Positions 49,372-59,955 of a DNA stretch of 64,000 nt are shown one piece after another (positions within the stretch are counted from its first letter, which is position 1; each line of letters opens with the position of its first letter). Source of the DNA: Craspedostauros australis (Eukaryota; Bacillariophyta; Bacillariophyceae; Mastogloiales; Achnanthaceae); contig JAMXDE010000007.1 in the NCBI GenBank assembly GCA_026770025.1, positions 2,232,001 through 2,296,000 on the forward strand. Direction: 5' to 3'. Made by a program: the position numbers and the translations under genes. The notes under the pieces are model-generated. The model was not told the DNA's origin and did no database searches. It saw nothing but the letters and a program-made list of their open reading frames with translations.

Positions 49372-51345
49372 TCAAAGCCCTCGGCGCATCATGCCATTAC
49401 TATCCTGCAGCCCACCAGATCCGTCGTCGGTGTTCTTCCTGGATGCCATGAGATCGGCCAATGTTTGAAGTTGATTGATTGACAGCTGGTGGTACGCAGA
49501 GCGAAGGGATTGTATCGACTCCAAGGTGCCAGTCCTGGGGGGTTCTACTCTGCCTCCCATTGCATCAAACACGTCAGATGATGTGCTGCTGTCTAGCGCA
49601 TTGCTGTTCCCGTTGTTTGTGCTGCTGATGCTGTTGTTGGATAATGTACCGATGTTTAGAGGTTGGGTATCCTGCGATGGCAACTGATCTCGCAACCGAA
49701 AAAGCTGCTGTCCGTGCAGAGATGTGCCGGGATGATACTGGGAATCCAAGAGCGCGGGAGAAGGCTGGCGATTGGAGTCCATAGAAAGGGACGTGAAGTT
49801 TGTCGATACTGACGAAAGTGCTGATCCTGCTGTTGGTGCTGTTGCGAATAATGGATTTTGCGGCTGTACAGACGAAGTCGTGAAGGGGAGCATATCTGCC
49901 GGTTTTTCAGTGCATGTTGGAATCGGCAAGATCATCGGAGTTGGCGCTCCTAATGCCGACCCTGTCGACCCTGTCGACCCTGTCGACCCTGCTGACCCTG
50001 CTGACCCTACTGCTGCCGTTGCTGAAGATGGCGATGCTGCTGATGATGACGATGATAGCGTTGCTGTTGCTAGCGACGTTTGCGCAGCTTGACTTGACGC
50101 TATGTTTTCTTGTGCAGACAGTCCCGAGAGCGGATGGGTCACGGTGTCAGTAGTTCGCCCACCTTGCCCGAACATCATCGTTGGAGCGTTTGAAGTCGTC
50201 GAAAGCAATTGCGAGTTGCTGAACGGGAAATCATGTTGAGTGGCAAGAAACGATAGCCTGGCATCGTTGGCATCAAGCAAAGAGTCGGGCCGATGCTTCT
50301 GATCTGCCTGCAGTTGGCCTGGTGGGGGTGGCATCGCGAATGGTTGGTCTCGCGTTTGCCTCGCATTCTCTGCTTGCCGATTCCAAGAAAAGCTGGGGAA
50401 GGAGACATCGTGGTTGATACTGTCGCGCATGCTGGGAGGCGTGCGGTTGAATATAGCAGGAACCGACCCAAGAAGGTTCTTGAGGTGGTCGTTGCCTGGC
50501 TTCTGTTCAGGAAGAGGAACGTTGTGCGACGTGGCTTGGCCTTGATCTTGATCTTGATGGGGTTGGCCGTGACGGAGCAGGACGAGAGCTTTGGGATGCA
50601 TATCAGATGCTGGCTCCGATGAAGCTTCCACGAGTGGCGTCTCGGCCGATCGTGCCGACGAGGCTGATTTGGACGAGGGAGACAGTGCGTCGAGCGCCCC
50701 TGACGTGTTAACGTCGACGGGCTGGCGACCGTCCCATCCCCCTGCACCTTTTCGTGTGCTGCCATCGGCGTCACTTCCTAATTTGACCCTGCTTGGTGTG
50801 CCAGGCGAATCCCCTTGTGCCATGTTCGATCGGATCATGTAGCGGAAGGACTGCTTCATCTTTTGCACCAGAACTCTGTCATCGTTGACCTCAAGGAATA
50901 CATCGCGTCCCTGGTGATGCTGAAAGACACCAGATGGGATCTCGTTTCGCTCCAAGCGCCGGAGGAACCTTCCATTCCTCGACTTGATAATATCGATGAG
51001 CTGACGGCACAGGCGCTTCTTGTTGCCCCTGACGGTCGATTCGTCGTAGGTTTTGAAGTTGCTACGGATCATGTTCCTCAGGTTGACGTTGCCATGGTGG
51101 TCCATGATGACAGTGCCACGGCCAAAGAGCACATCCTGAGGTCCCACATCGACAATGTATCCGGAATGGGGAAAGCTCGTCGTGGTATCGACGATGGCAT
51201 CGCTTCGATCCGCTGCGCCAAGAGCGTCGATGACACTGTTCGTTCCATCAGCAACGACTCCCAAGTGAGCGGCGGAAGACATTGCTTTCCCCTGCGCTCG
51301 TCCTGTCGACTTCGACATCTTGCGGCGGCCGCCACCACCTTGCAT
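49372..51345 (-). CDS. DUF6824-domain protein 4
   Basis: Predicted 657-residue protein in one exon from ATG 51345; a second ATG ten codons in is also possible. The core is QDVLFGRGTVIMDHHGN at 70-86, SRNGRFLRRLERNE at 122-135 and VQKMKQSFRYMIR at 160-172. It differs from copies 1-3 in reading LFGRG and in lacking GPND. The HH-GN and NDDRVLVQKMKQ stretches keep the family pattern. The long tail is Ser/Thr/Gln/Asn-rich and includes a GSAGSTGST run encoded by a 9-bp DNA repeat (49958-50008), an SSSSAA stretch, and a leucine-containing helix-like end (LQTLADLMASRK). No second domain is visible. Function unknown; nuclear regulation is an inference from composition. Confidence 0.88.
   Translation of the reverse strand: MQGGGGRRKMSKSTGRAQGKAMSSAAHLGVVADGTNSVIDALGAADRSDAIVDTTTSFPHSGYIVDVGPQDVLFGRGTVIMDHHGNVNLRNMIRSNFKTYDESTVRGNKKRLCRQLIDIIKSRNGRFLRRLERNEIPSGVFQHHQGRDVFLEVNDDRVLVQKMKQSFRYMIRSNMAQGDSPGTPSRVKLGSDADGSTRKGAGGWDGRQPVDVNTSGALDALSPSSKSASSARSAETPLVEASSEPASDMHPKALVLLRHGQPHQDQDQGQATSHNVPLPEQKPGNDHLKNLLGSVPAIFNRTPPSMRDSINHDVSFPSFSWNRQAENARQTRDQPFAMPPPPGQLQADQKHRPDSLLDANDARLSFLATQHDFPFSNSQLLSTTSNAPTMMFGQGGRTTDTVTHPLSGLSAQENIASSQAAQTSLATATLSSSSSAASPSSATAAVGSAGSAGSTGSTGSTGSALGAPTPMILPIPTCTEKPADMLPFTTSSVQPQNPLFATAPTAGSALSSVSTNFTSLSMDSNRQPSPALLDSQYHPGTSLHGQQLFRLRDQLPSQDTQPLNIGTLSNNSISSTNNGNSNALDSSTSSDVFDAMGGRVEPPRTGTLESIQSLRSAYHQLSINQLQTLADLMASRKNTDDGSGGLQDSNGMMRRGL
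49958..50008. repeat. 9-bp coding minisatellite in DUF6824 gene 4
   Basis: Five and a half units of GACCCTGYY, encoding Gly-Ser-Thr / Gly-Ser-Ala repeats on the minus strand; the unit length keeps the frame whatever the copy number. Confidence 0.9.
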
Positions 51346-54300
51346 TTTGTCAGCTGTTGCTACTTACGGTCCCTGGCGTTGGTGTCGACGCTTTCGTTTT
51401 CGTTGGCCTAGGTCCTGGTCTCCTCTACGCCTGCTGGCTATGTCGCTGGTGCTCACGATTGGAGTGATGATCGCCTCAACCACAGTTCTGCCGTCGCTCA
51501 GGTGGGTGGCGCCGTGCTCTCCTGCGATCCGCCTCTCCTCGCTTCGTCTTGATCTCGCCTCTCTCACGTGCTGAAGATGAGCCAGCTGCAACATTCAATC
51601 CTTCGCTTGCAATGGCCACTCAACCCTGACAACTCTGCGGGTTGGACGATGAACAAGAGAGCGTGTTAGTGTTCGTGTGTTTGCGTGTGTGTGATCTCCG
51701 GCCAAAGATGTGACGCAGAACCGCTTGGAGTGGCGACAACGGACAACAGGCGCTGCGAAAAAGAGATCGCTTTATCTTTGCGTTTGTAATTTATGATGCG
51801 ATGGTTGTGTGTTTGCTTGGTTGCTGGCTTGCTTGTTTGTTTGTCTTCTCGCTTTGTTTGTTGGTCCTTTTGCTGTGTATTGTCCATCGCAAATGTCGGC
51901 AATGCGGTGCCATCTGTTTGGCGCTCGTAGTCCAAACTGTTGAGTATCCGCGTGCCTGCATCGATTGCGCAATCCCCTTGTGTTGGTACGGATGCAAGAA
52001 CCGTGGAGTCAGCATCTCAACCAAGCAATGGTTACATGAAGATCCACGCACACACAGAGCATTTGGTATGTATGGTATGTACCGGACACACACCAGCCAC
52101 GAGCCACGAGACACTGGTTTCTGCAGAGCAAGTACGAGCCAGGAACGACGACGCTGTCATGGGGACTCGACTGGTTAGGGCCCACCCACAAATCGAGATG
52201 TTTGGATTGACAGATTTTCGTCAGGGGCGCGTTTCGCTTGAGACTTTGCTCCCTGGGTTTGAACTTGTCCGATTCTTCCTGTTCTTCGCAGCACCGATCA
52301 AAGACACCTCACCATGATGGGACCACCACGTTTGCTCGGCGAAATTGTAATCTGTTCTCTTTCAATATGCCCGGTCTCTCTATTAAATGGAGAGCTCGTA
52401 AGCACTTCGTTTAGTGTCCGTGAGAACTTCTCCGCCACGACATTATTGTTCCAGGTACATACGGCGAACAGGTAAAGGTACAAACGTGCCTCCGTGATTT
52501 CTTGGTATCGTGTCGCTGTGATAGAGCACGAGCTGGAGGACATCAGCTCCGAGCAACAACAGTCCCACGACAGGCGCATCATCGAATCCTTGGGATGACG
52601 ATGTTGGGTGACAGGATCTCCAAACAGGACGTCCCCAATCTTCACCATTGGCTGGTATGTGCAAATTGTATCATGCCTTGCTGCGCCATGTCATGTCATG
52701 ACATCAAATACTGGTATGCATTGCACTTGGATGCGGTGTTGCCGTGGTGCCGTGGTGCCGCGGAGCGGTGGAACCACGGGGAACGTGCCGTGTGAGGCAA
52801 TCGCGGGGCGCCTCGTGGGCTCGAGCCGCTCCGGGACACTCTCCTCTGGAGCATATCGATTCCAACTCCTCATCGTGATTGCGCACATACCACCGATGCT
52901 TGTATAATACGATTGCCCACACAAGGTGCACCTTACGTTTGTGCTCGCATCGATGCTCCAGGTCCCAAATGAAGCAGAGTCGAGTATTCCATTGCAAAAT
53001 AGAGGACCTGCGTATTCGTGGTCAAGAAGCGACGCTCGACTCCGCATGGAAACGAGGGTACATGGTGGCAGCAATGTCGAGGCTGACGCAAACGGCGTTT
53101 GTCCATGTCGTGCTGAGTTCTTGGGTGATATGCAAATGAATCACGACAACAAAGGATGAGTTGCTGAAACGCTTCGGTTCTACCACTGCTGCGTATTCAT
53201 CGCAATGGTCCATCCAAGTACCACACAACGCGACTCATTGTCTCCTCTGGCTCGACGCGTACATTCTCGCCGTGAGATAACACGACGGGAGCATCTTGTT
53301 TCGCTTAGTTGTTCCTCTGGTGGCTAAGAGAGCACCAGCGCTGGTATTAGTATCAACTATTCCGCCAGGTGTTCCCGGCTTTTTGCTCAATGTACCACAT
53401 AACAGAACGAAAGCGGTGCGAACGGTGTGGTCGGTACTATGCAGAGTACTCGATACTCGTAGTTGGTACACGGAGGAACAAGCGAAGATCCCCTTGACCA
53501 TCTTTGTGCGCAGAATACGTATTTCTGTCATGGGGTCTGCCTGTTCCTGTCTTGTCAGAAGTGTTCGTCGTTGCATGATTGGTGACGAACATCGCAACGC
53601 ACCACGATGGTCTTCTCCGAAACGTCGCCATGATCAGATCAGGCATTGGGTAGTGGAGCTTGCTGCAAAAAGGTGCCTGGTGGATCATTGGCCGAGAGGA
53701 GGCAACCAACAGACCCCTTGTTAGAGACTTCCTGAAACCATACTCGTACTTCTCGATTGACGACTGTGTTCGAGTACTGGCGTGGCGTACTTTGGGTGTG
53801 GAAGAATGACGAGGTGTTGTATCTGTCGCTGACATCCAATAGCATGTTACAGATCGTTCCGTGCCCTTTTGTATTATAGTACATCTTCGAGTACTTTGCA
53901 CGGAATCCACCACGACAGCGACGCGTCGATCTTGACGCCAATACCTCCCCGGCAGTTCTGCGTTGTGATGGGATCAGCGGAGCCCCTTTCGGCGTTGTGC
54001 ATGTGGATGGCTCCAGCGCAGCAATTCCGCGCAGAACATCCCCAAGTGCCGCGTGGGGACAAGGTTGTGGATGGGGAGTTCTCTGGGCCGTTCCACAAAG
54101 AGCGGCGACGGCCTCCCGGACGACAACGCACCAAACCAATCCACGTCGCTGATCCAGTGCCCAATGCCACCCTCGAGAGCACCAGTTGCGGTGCTGATAC
54201 GAAGTCGCGTGCGACTCACAACGAACGAAATGATGCACCGCTTATGGCAGACACGAGCGCTCCGCATACGCGTACTCGAGCAAGAGAGATCACAGAACAG

Positions 54301-56774
54301 AGCGGACCCCCAAGAGCAGACATGATGTGCAAAGAGAGAAAGAAAAAGAGGGACCACGCCGGAGCACCGATAAATGGGAAGAACAGCGTGGACGAGCGAC
54401 GCCAACGACTCCACGCTTTGGATCGCCGCGGTGACATTGACGATGATGGTGATGCTGGACGACCCACCATACACGAGCACGAGTTCATAACACGCCAACC
54501 TCGTCCCCATACAATCTAGTCGTACATGGGCATCGTCACCCCCGAGATCGTGCCCCACAAGCATGGTCGCCGTTGACTGTGGTGTGCACCATTCAAACGA
54601 TGATTCGCGCTGCGCCACGCGAGTGCAGCCTCTAGATCGTACCACGCATGTTCGTACTTACAATATGCCACAATCGTAATATTCGTCGAGTCAATACGCG
54701 TGCAACATGGTGGTGGTGTCCTTGCCCACACAAGAACCAGCACCACATCCCACAGTTCCGCTCCGCGTTGCGGCCAGAACTCACAGCTCTGTGACCACGG
54801 TTGGCGGATGGCGACATGGCAACACGGCACGGAGTGGCGCTCACACTCTCCTCCAATGATAAGCTCGGTTGCGACGACGGGTAGTTCGGTATCTACTATA
54901 CTCTGGACGACCGTGCTCGAGCTACGAATACCACATGGATTGCAACACCTACGCAGCATGCCAACGTCGTATGGAACAATGCCCAAGATCAATCGTCCGT
55001 ACATGTAGCTCGTGAAGCACTTTCTGAGCAATACTGGCATGCCATACCAGAGATGTGCGTAACCTCGCAAAGGTTGCACTAGGCTGGTGGCGCGAACAGG
55101 CTTCCCTCTCATTTCGCGCTCGCGCAACGAATTTCATTCATTTCTGATGCAATACCATGTGCGAGTATTGGTATGGTAAACACCCGCTATGGCCAATTGA
55201 TCCAACCTTTCTCTGTTGGGGACGCGTAGCTCGGACGGTGTGGTACCATTTGGGTTGTTGGCTGCTCCGCCCAGATTCCAAGTTTCGGCGGCGCGTCCTG
55301 GCCACTTGATCTGTTGGTTCCGCTGATCTTCTCACTCCACTTCACTAAAACAACCTCGAGAGTGGACACTGTGTTCGGACATAATATTAGTATTAATGTA
55401 TCATACCGGTGCTTACACTGAACTGGTGTTGGCGCTTGAGCAAGAGGAGGACGACAAAGTCACAACAATACGTGAGGGGCCTAAACATCCGCTGATACAT
55501 CCCTCAAAAGAAGGCGAACAGATGCACAAATGAGAATCATGCGCAAAGCGGTGGACCAGTTAATCGTTCGCGCCGTTTGGCGTGTCGCTGGTTCTTGAAT
55601 CGTTGAAGCACCAACAAAGACTGGCGGGCCGACGTTATCCGCTGTTCCACTCTGCTCGGGCTCCGTCCCACCCACCCACCCGCCCGCCCGCCCGCGGCCC
55701 AGTCCAGCAGATCTTTGAAGGATGCGTCCGTGATCACCGACCATCTGCCAACACCGCCCCAACACAAGCGACATCACAACCTGGATGCGATGCGATGGGA
55801 TCAAGGTTGCTTCTCTCCAGTTCCCTCCGATCCAAGTATATTATTGATGTTGCCACACTCGTGCACTGCGAGGACGAGCATGACAGTATGCCCATCCTCC
55901 TAGCGTCTTACCAGCGCAGTGTGCGTACGGTACCTACAGGCGTGGTATTCTATTCTACGATCTATGATTGGAGCAACAACACTGCGTGCAGAATCTTGGC
56001 ATGGTGGCGTCCATACGAATACCTGGCTCGCATGCCGTGAGTATTCGGACTTTCGCAACAAACTTACGAGAGGTGAAAGTGCATTTCGTGCGCTAGCGTC
56101 GGAAACAGTTGCTTTGCGTGCGTGGACAGCTCAGTCTCTTCAGCCTGCGTACGAGCATGTGAGGGTGCATACGAGCTGTGAGGAATGAAGCTGGAGAGTA
56201 TCGTGCATTCCTCATAGTGGAGTGGGCCAGCGCCTCTGGAGAGCGCCAATACACGTACCCTATCGTGAGTACTATTGTATTCCGAGTGTTATGACCAGTG
56301 ATTGGACCAAAGTGATCCATGGGCATCGACGTGTTGGGAATTGGGATCCTCTGACGGAGCAACTGGCTGTCCTGGACGAAGATGGAGGAAATAGCCAAAT
56401 CGTGTTTGCACTCCCTTGTGCGGAGGCAACGAGGCGAGGCCTCGGCATCGTATCGTGCTCTGCTCAAGAGCAATCGAGGTACTCGATGCCAGGATAGAGC
56501 ATTGCAAGTATGGGATACACTAACAGAGTACAGTACAGTATTTGCGTAATGAAATGGTAAGACACATGTGCTATATCGTACTGTACAATCTGCCCACCTG
56601 CATCCGCGTGATGCGAGTAGAATGAGGTAGCAGTACGCGAGCGGAAAATGTACTCCTGACACTCGCAGTTTTGCTGCCGGTGTCCACCACAGCTGACGTC
56701 ATCCCCAGTCTTCTTGTGACTCGAGCCCGCGCCGCGTCACCGAGAGCACCCCGTGCGAGCTATCCCCCAGAGGT
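51346..56774. other. Gene-poor region between DUF6824 genes 4 and 5
   Basis: 5.4 kb without a convincing gene. The first part should hold the promoter of gene 4. It includes a GTTTGCTTGG-type tract near 51800-51870, a CATGT/TGCCGTGG repeat patch near 52688-52765, a seven-run C tract at 55667-55693, and TACTCGTA at 53454 and 53741. Open frames of up to about 220 codons exist on both strands but show no protein-like pattern. Confidence 0.5.
55667..55693 (-). other. Perfect G-quadruplex-type motif on the minus strand
   Basis: Seven runs of CCC separated by single bases (three A, then three G) on the plus strand, so seven GGG runs with one-base loops on the minus strand. Such a sequence is expected to fold into a very stable G-quadruplex. 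Nothing is predicted to be transcribed here. Confidence 0.9.
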
Positions 56775-57956
56775 TCAAGGCAAGGCCCGCTGTCTGATTA
56801 TCCTCTCCACCGCGATGAGCTTCAATTCGAGCATTCTCCTGTTGAAAAGCGAGGTGTCGGTGAGTCCGAGATCCGGCATTGGCACTGACGTGACAGGCGG
56901 AGTGAATAGCACGGTGCTGGGTGCCGGCTGTTGCTGTGCTTGGGTTGGAAGCCCGCTGAGGAGCAATGCCTGCGCATCAACGATCTGCTGGTACTGCGAC
57001 ATGACGCTTGGCTTGCGGAGGGGGAGAGCCAGCGAGAGGTGAAGATTGCGAATCGTCGCATCTCTCACGCTGTCATTTGGAGTGGCATGGTGTACATTCG
57101 TCATCGGCGTGACGGGCATGATCGTGGGCATATTGACGGAGCCTGGTGTTGCAATCCGTGGGCGATTGATCTTCTTGGGTGATACTGCAGAGCTGCAGAG
57201 GAGCTGCACCAGAGAAGGCGGCTGCAAATTGGTTGATCTTCGCTCGTAGGATGCTTCGAGCAGGTTGGTCAGCCCGTGGGGGCTTGCACATGCAGGGAAC
57301 TGCGAAGCCAGAGTCTGGGCGTTGAGGTGGGGAGAGCACGTTGTCGATGCCACAGCATCAGGCTGTTGATTCCGTGCTGGTGGGCCCAGAACAGCGCCGC
57401 TGTTGGACAACGTAGGTGGCGAAATGATGTTCGTGGTTGTGGCGCTGGATTTTGGCGGAGGAGTGGCGACGCTACTGAGATCATCGTCGCGTGGTGCTGA
57501 TTGGCTCATTGCGATTGATTTCTTCGCTGTTGCCTTTGCCTTTGCGTTGGGCTGGTGCTGCTGCCGTCTCTTCGTCACCGTGGTGCCATGGAAGGACCGG
57601 ACACGATGGCGGAAGGCTTGCTTGATCTTTTCCATGATCACGGGCGTACTCTCGATGACTTGGTAGATGTCGTCGCTGTTGATATCGCCTTCGACATCAA
57701 CCTCATCGTTGACGGTTGAGATTGCGAGCATTTCCCTCTCGTCGACCTTGCGGAGGAACCTGCCCTTGTTGGATTGAATGATGGCAAGCACCTGTTTTGC
57801 GATCTTCGCCTTTTCGGAGCGCGCCGATGCGTCCTTGTACTGCGGTGAGAATTGCTTGATGGTCAGCCGGAATGAGATGTTGCCGCAGTGATCGCCAGGC
57901 TTGGATCCTCGTCCCAGCAGCACATCTGATTCCCTGATCTCGCTTGTGTATTTCAT
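56775..57956 (-). CDS. DUF6824-domain protein 5 (short form)
   Basis: Predicted 393-residue protein in one exon. The ATG at 57956 has a good context (CACCACCATGAAA) and opens MKYTSEIRESDVLLGRG, ten residues before the core, which argues that the other copies also start close to the core. Core: DVLLGRGSKPGDHCGN at 11-26, KGRFLRKVDERE at 64-75, MEKIKQAFRHRVR at 108-120. It is the most diverged of the five, with GSKPGD instead of GTGPND and no acidic insert of the kind seen in copy 1. A Gln/Ala/Pro/Ser-rich linker follows. The C-terminus is leucine/arginine-rich (MLELKLIAVERIIRQRALP). The frame stays open far upstream through a 9-bp repeat that would encode Lys-His-His, but without an ATG. Confidence 0.85.
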   Translation of the reverse strand: MKYTSEIRESDVLLGRGSKPGDHCGNISFRLTIKQFSPQYKDASARSEKAKIAKQVLAIIQSNKGRFLRKVDEREMLAISTVNDEVDVEGDINSDDIYQVIESTPVIMEKIKQAFRHRVRSFHGTTVTKRRQQHQPNAKAKATAKKSIAMSQSAPRDDDLSSVATPPPKSSATTTNIISPPTLSNSGAVLGPPARNQQPDAVASTTCSPHLNAQTLASQFPACASPHGLTNLLEASYERRSTNLQPPSLVQLLCSSAVSPKKINRPRIATPGSVNMPTIMPVTPMTNVHHATPNDSVRDATIRNLHLSLALPLRKPSVMSQYQQIVDAQALLLSGLPTQAQQQPAPSTVLFTPPVTSVPMPDLGLTDTSLFNRRMLELKLIAVERIIRQRALP

Positions 57957-58058
57957 GGTGGTGTTTTGGCTGTGCTCAGTGCCGGCTTTCGTTACCAGAG
58001 TACTTGCTTTGAGTTTGTTGTGCGGTATACGTGCAGTGTGCGTGCGTGCGTTGGTGTT

Positions 58059-58157
58059 GTGATGTTTGTGATGTTTGTGATGTTTGTGATGTTTGTGATG
58101 TTTGTGATGTTTGTGATGTTTGTGGTGTTTGTGATGTTTGTGGTGTTTGTGATCTTT
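58059..58157. repeat. 9-bp minisatellite, eleven units, in the leader of DUF6824 gene 5
   Basis: Eleven units of GTGATGTTT with three variant units near the right end (GTGGTGTTT, GTGATCTTT). It lies 103 bp upstream of the ATG on the coding strand, probably transcribed as 5' untranslated region. Confidence 0.97.
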
Positions 58158-59925
58158 GTGCTTTGGTTTGTATTTTGTTCTCTGTTTTGGATTGTGAGAC
58201 AAAATGTGCTGCGACGATTTCAGGATCAACAAACGCGCACCAATTGCGCAAACCAAGGAAATGACCGAGGAGGTCCCACCATCCCACAAGCGAGCGCAGA
58301 AGGTCAGAAGGCAAGAAGAGAGGGAAGGAAGGGAACAAACAAACAAGTTTGCAACCAAGGAAGCGAGAGGGCGTCCCTCACCCCAACAACGTTAGCGTTT
58401 TCTTGGCTATTTTACTTTGCCGAGTTCGAGGCGCGTTTGGTTGTTGTCGTTGTTGGTACTGCCTTCACAAACCGGAGCCCTGAGTGGTCTCTGTATCTCT
58501 TCGTTTGTGGTGATCCTTTGGCACGCTGACTTGAATGTAACTGTGGTGGTGCCGAAGACCCAAGGCGAGTTTTCAATAACTTCTACCTCCATGGAGGTGC
58601 GTCGGAGTCATTTTGATGGCCCAATGTTGGACCAACGAACAATCGCATGCGGCCGAACGTGGCTCGCAACCTTTGCGAAATCGAGTTCGGAGACTCGAGA
58701 ATCCCAAGAGGCCATTGTATTTCCCACTTTGTGCCCAGATGGGCGGCTATTTTCTCTTTGCAATAGCGCCAAATCAGCACAAGCCAGCTCGTCATCTCCG
58801 AAATGCGGCGGAATGGGGGACTAAGTTCACGCATACCCGTGTCACGTTTGGCGAAAAGCACTTTATACTTAAGCTTCAGGGGCAGCTTTACGATGACTTC
58901 TTGTCGTGAACTATCATTGATTGATATGTCGCGTTCGTAGAGCGCACTTATGGTCAATCATGTCGGCGCACGCTCTCGGATGGCAAATCCAGTTCGTCGA
59001 TCTCAGCGAACGCGCTTCGTGGGTTCTTGGGTTGCCCTTGTGTGGCTCTGGCATCATCTTGGCGATTCGCAGCGCTGGTGCCACTCACTGAGGCCGGCTG
59101 GGAGGATCAAAGAATGATCACAGCCGACCAAAAGTGCTGTCCGCGGCCACTGACGTTGCCCAAACACCCTGCAGCACACAACCCTGTTCTAGGTCGTATT
59201 TGTGGAGAATGTATGTACGAACCATGCACGGTATAATCGGTAGGTGATGTATTGTGTTTTTACGGACACGAGCTACTCTGTCACTCTCCTGCGAGCATTT
59301 GTATCATTCACATATCTCCGTCATCGCGATGGTTCGTTGTGTGGCACGATGGCTCATATTGGTCCACAACAGTTGGATGCAGGGGATCTATGTGAAAGGT
59401 CTCACTCTTCTTGCCTTTGGAGTGCTCTTACAATTGTGCGCACTTTACGAGGACAATGACGCTCCTCATTTGCCCAGAAGCAAACAAATCAGAATGAGGC
59501 TCACGTGTGGACATTGGTACGATCAGCCTTGTCCCGACAGCCTTGCAACACCGAAGAAATCTCTCCCAACCTCTGAAACGAGGCAACATGCGAGAATGTC
59601 ATAGAGGAGGATAGTTACTCCTAGTTCATGTGATCGTGGGCACGCAACCTGAAGATGGGCATTGGTATCGCAAGGAGAAATCAGTCGGCGAGGATTACGA
59701 ATTGGAGGTCGAGCGGGAGGAGCCCCCTGCTCTTACGTCGAAACAATTGAACTGGCGAGATGACGAAGCCACAACTTTCCGCCATTATGTCGACTGCGCA
59801 GATGACGCTTGCGGGGAGAGGAGCGGCATGGGTGGCGAGCATCTCTCGTTTGCAGACTAGATCGTGCTATGCGTGGTGACGCATCCTAATCCCACAGTCA
59901 CACAAGGGCTACACGTAGTCGTAGG

Positions 59926-59955
59926 TACTCGTACCTACTCGTACCTACTCGTGGG
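59926..59955. repeat. 10-bp repeat containing TACTCGTA
   Basis: TACTCGTACC at 59926 and 59936, then a variant unit TACTCGTGGG. A small tandem expansion of the dispersed word. Confidence 0.95.
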
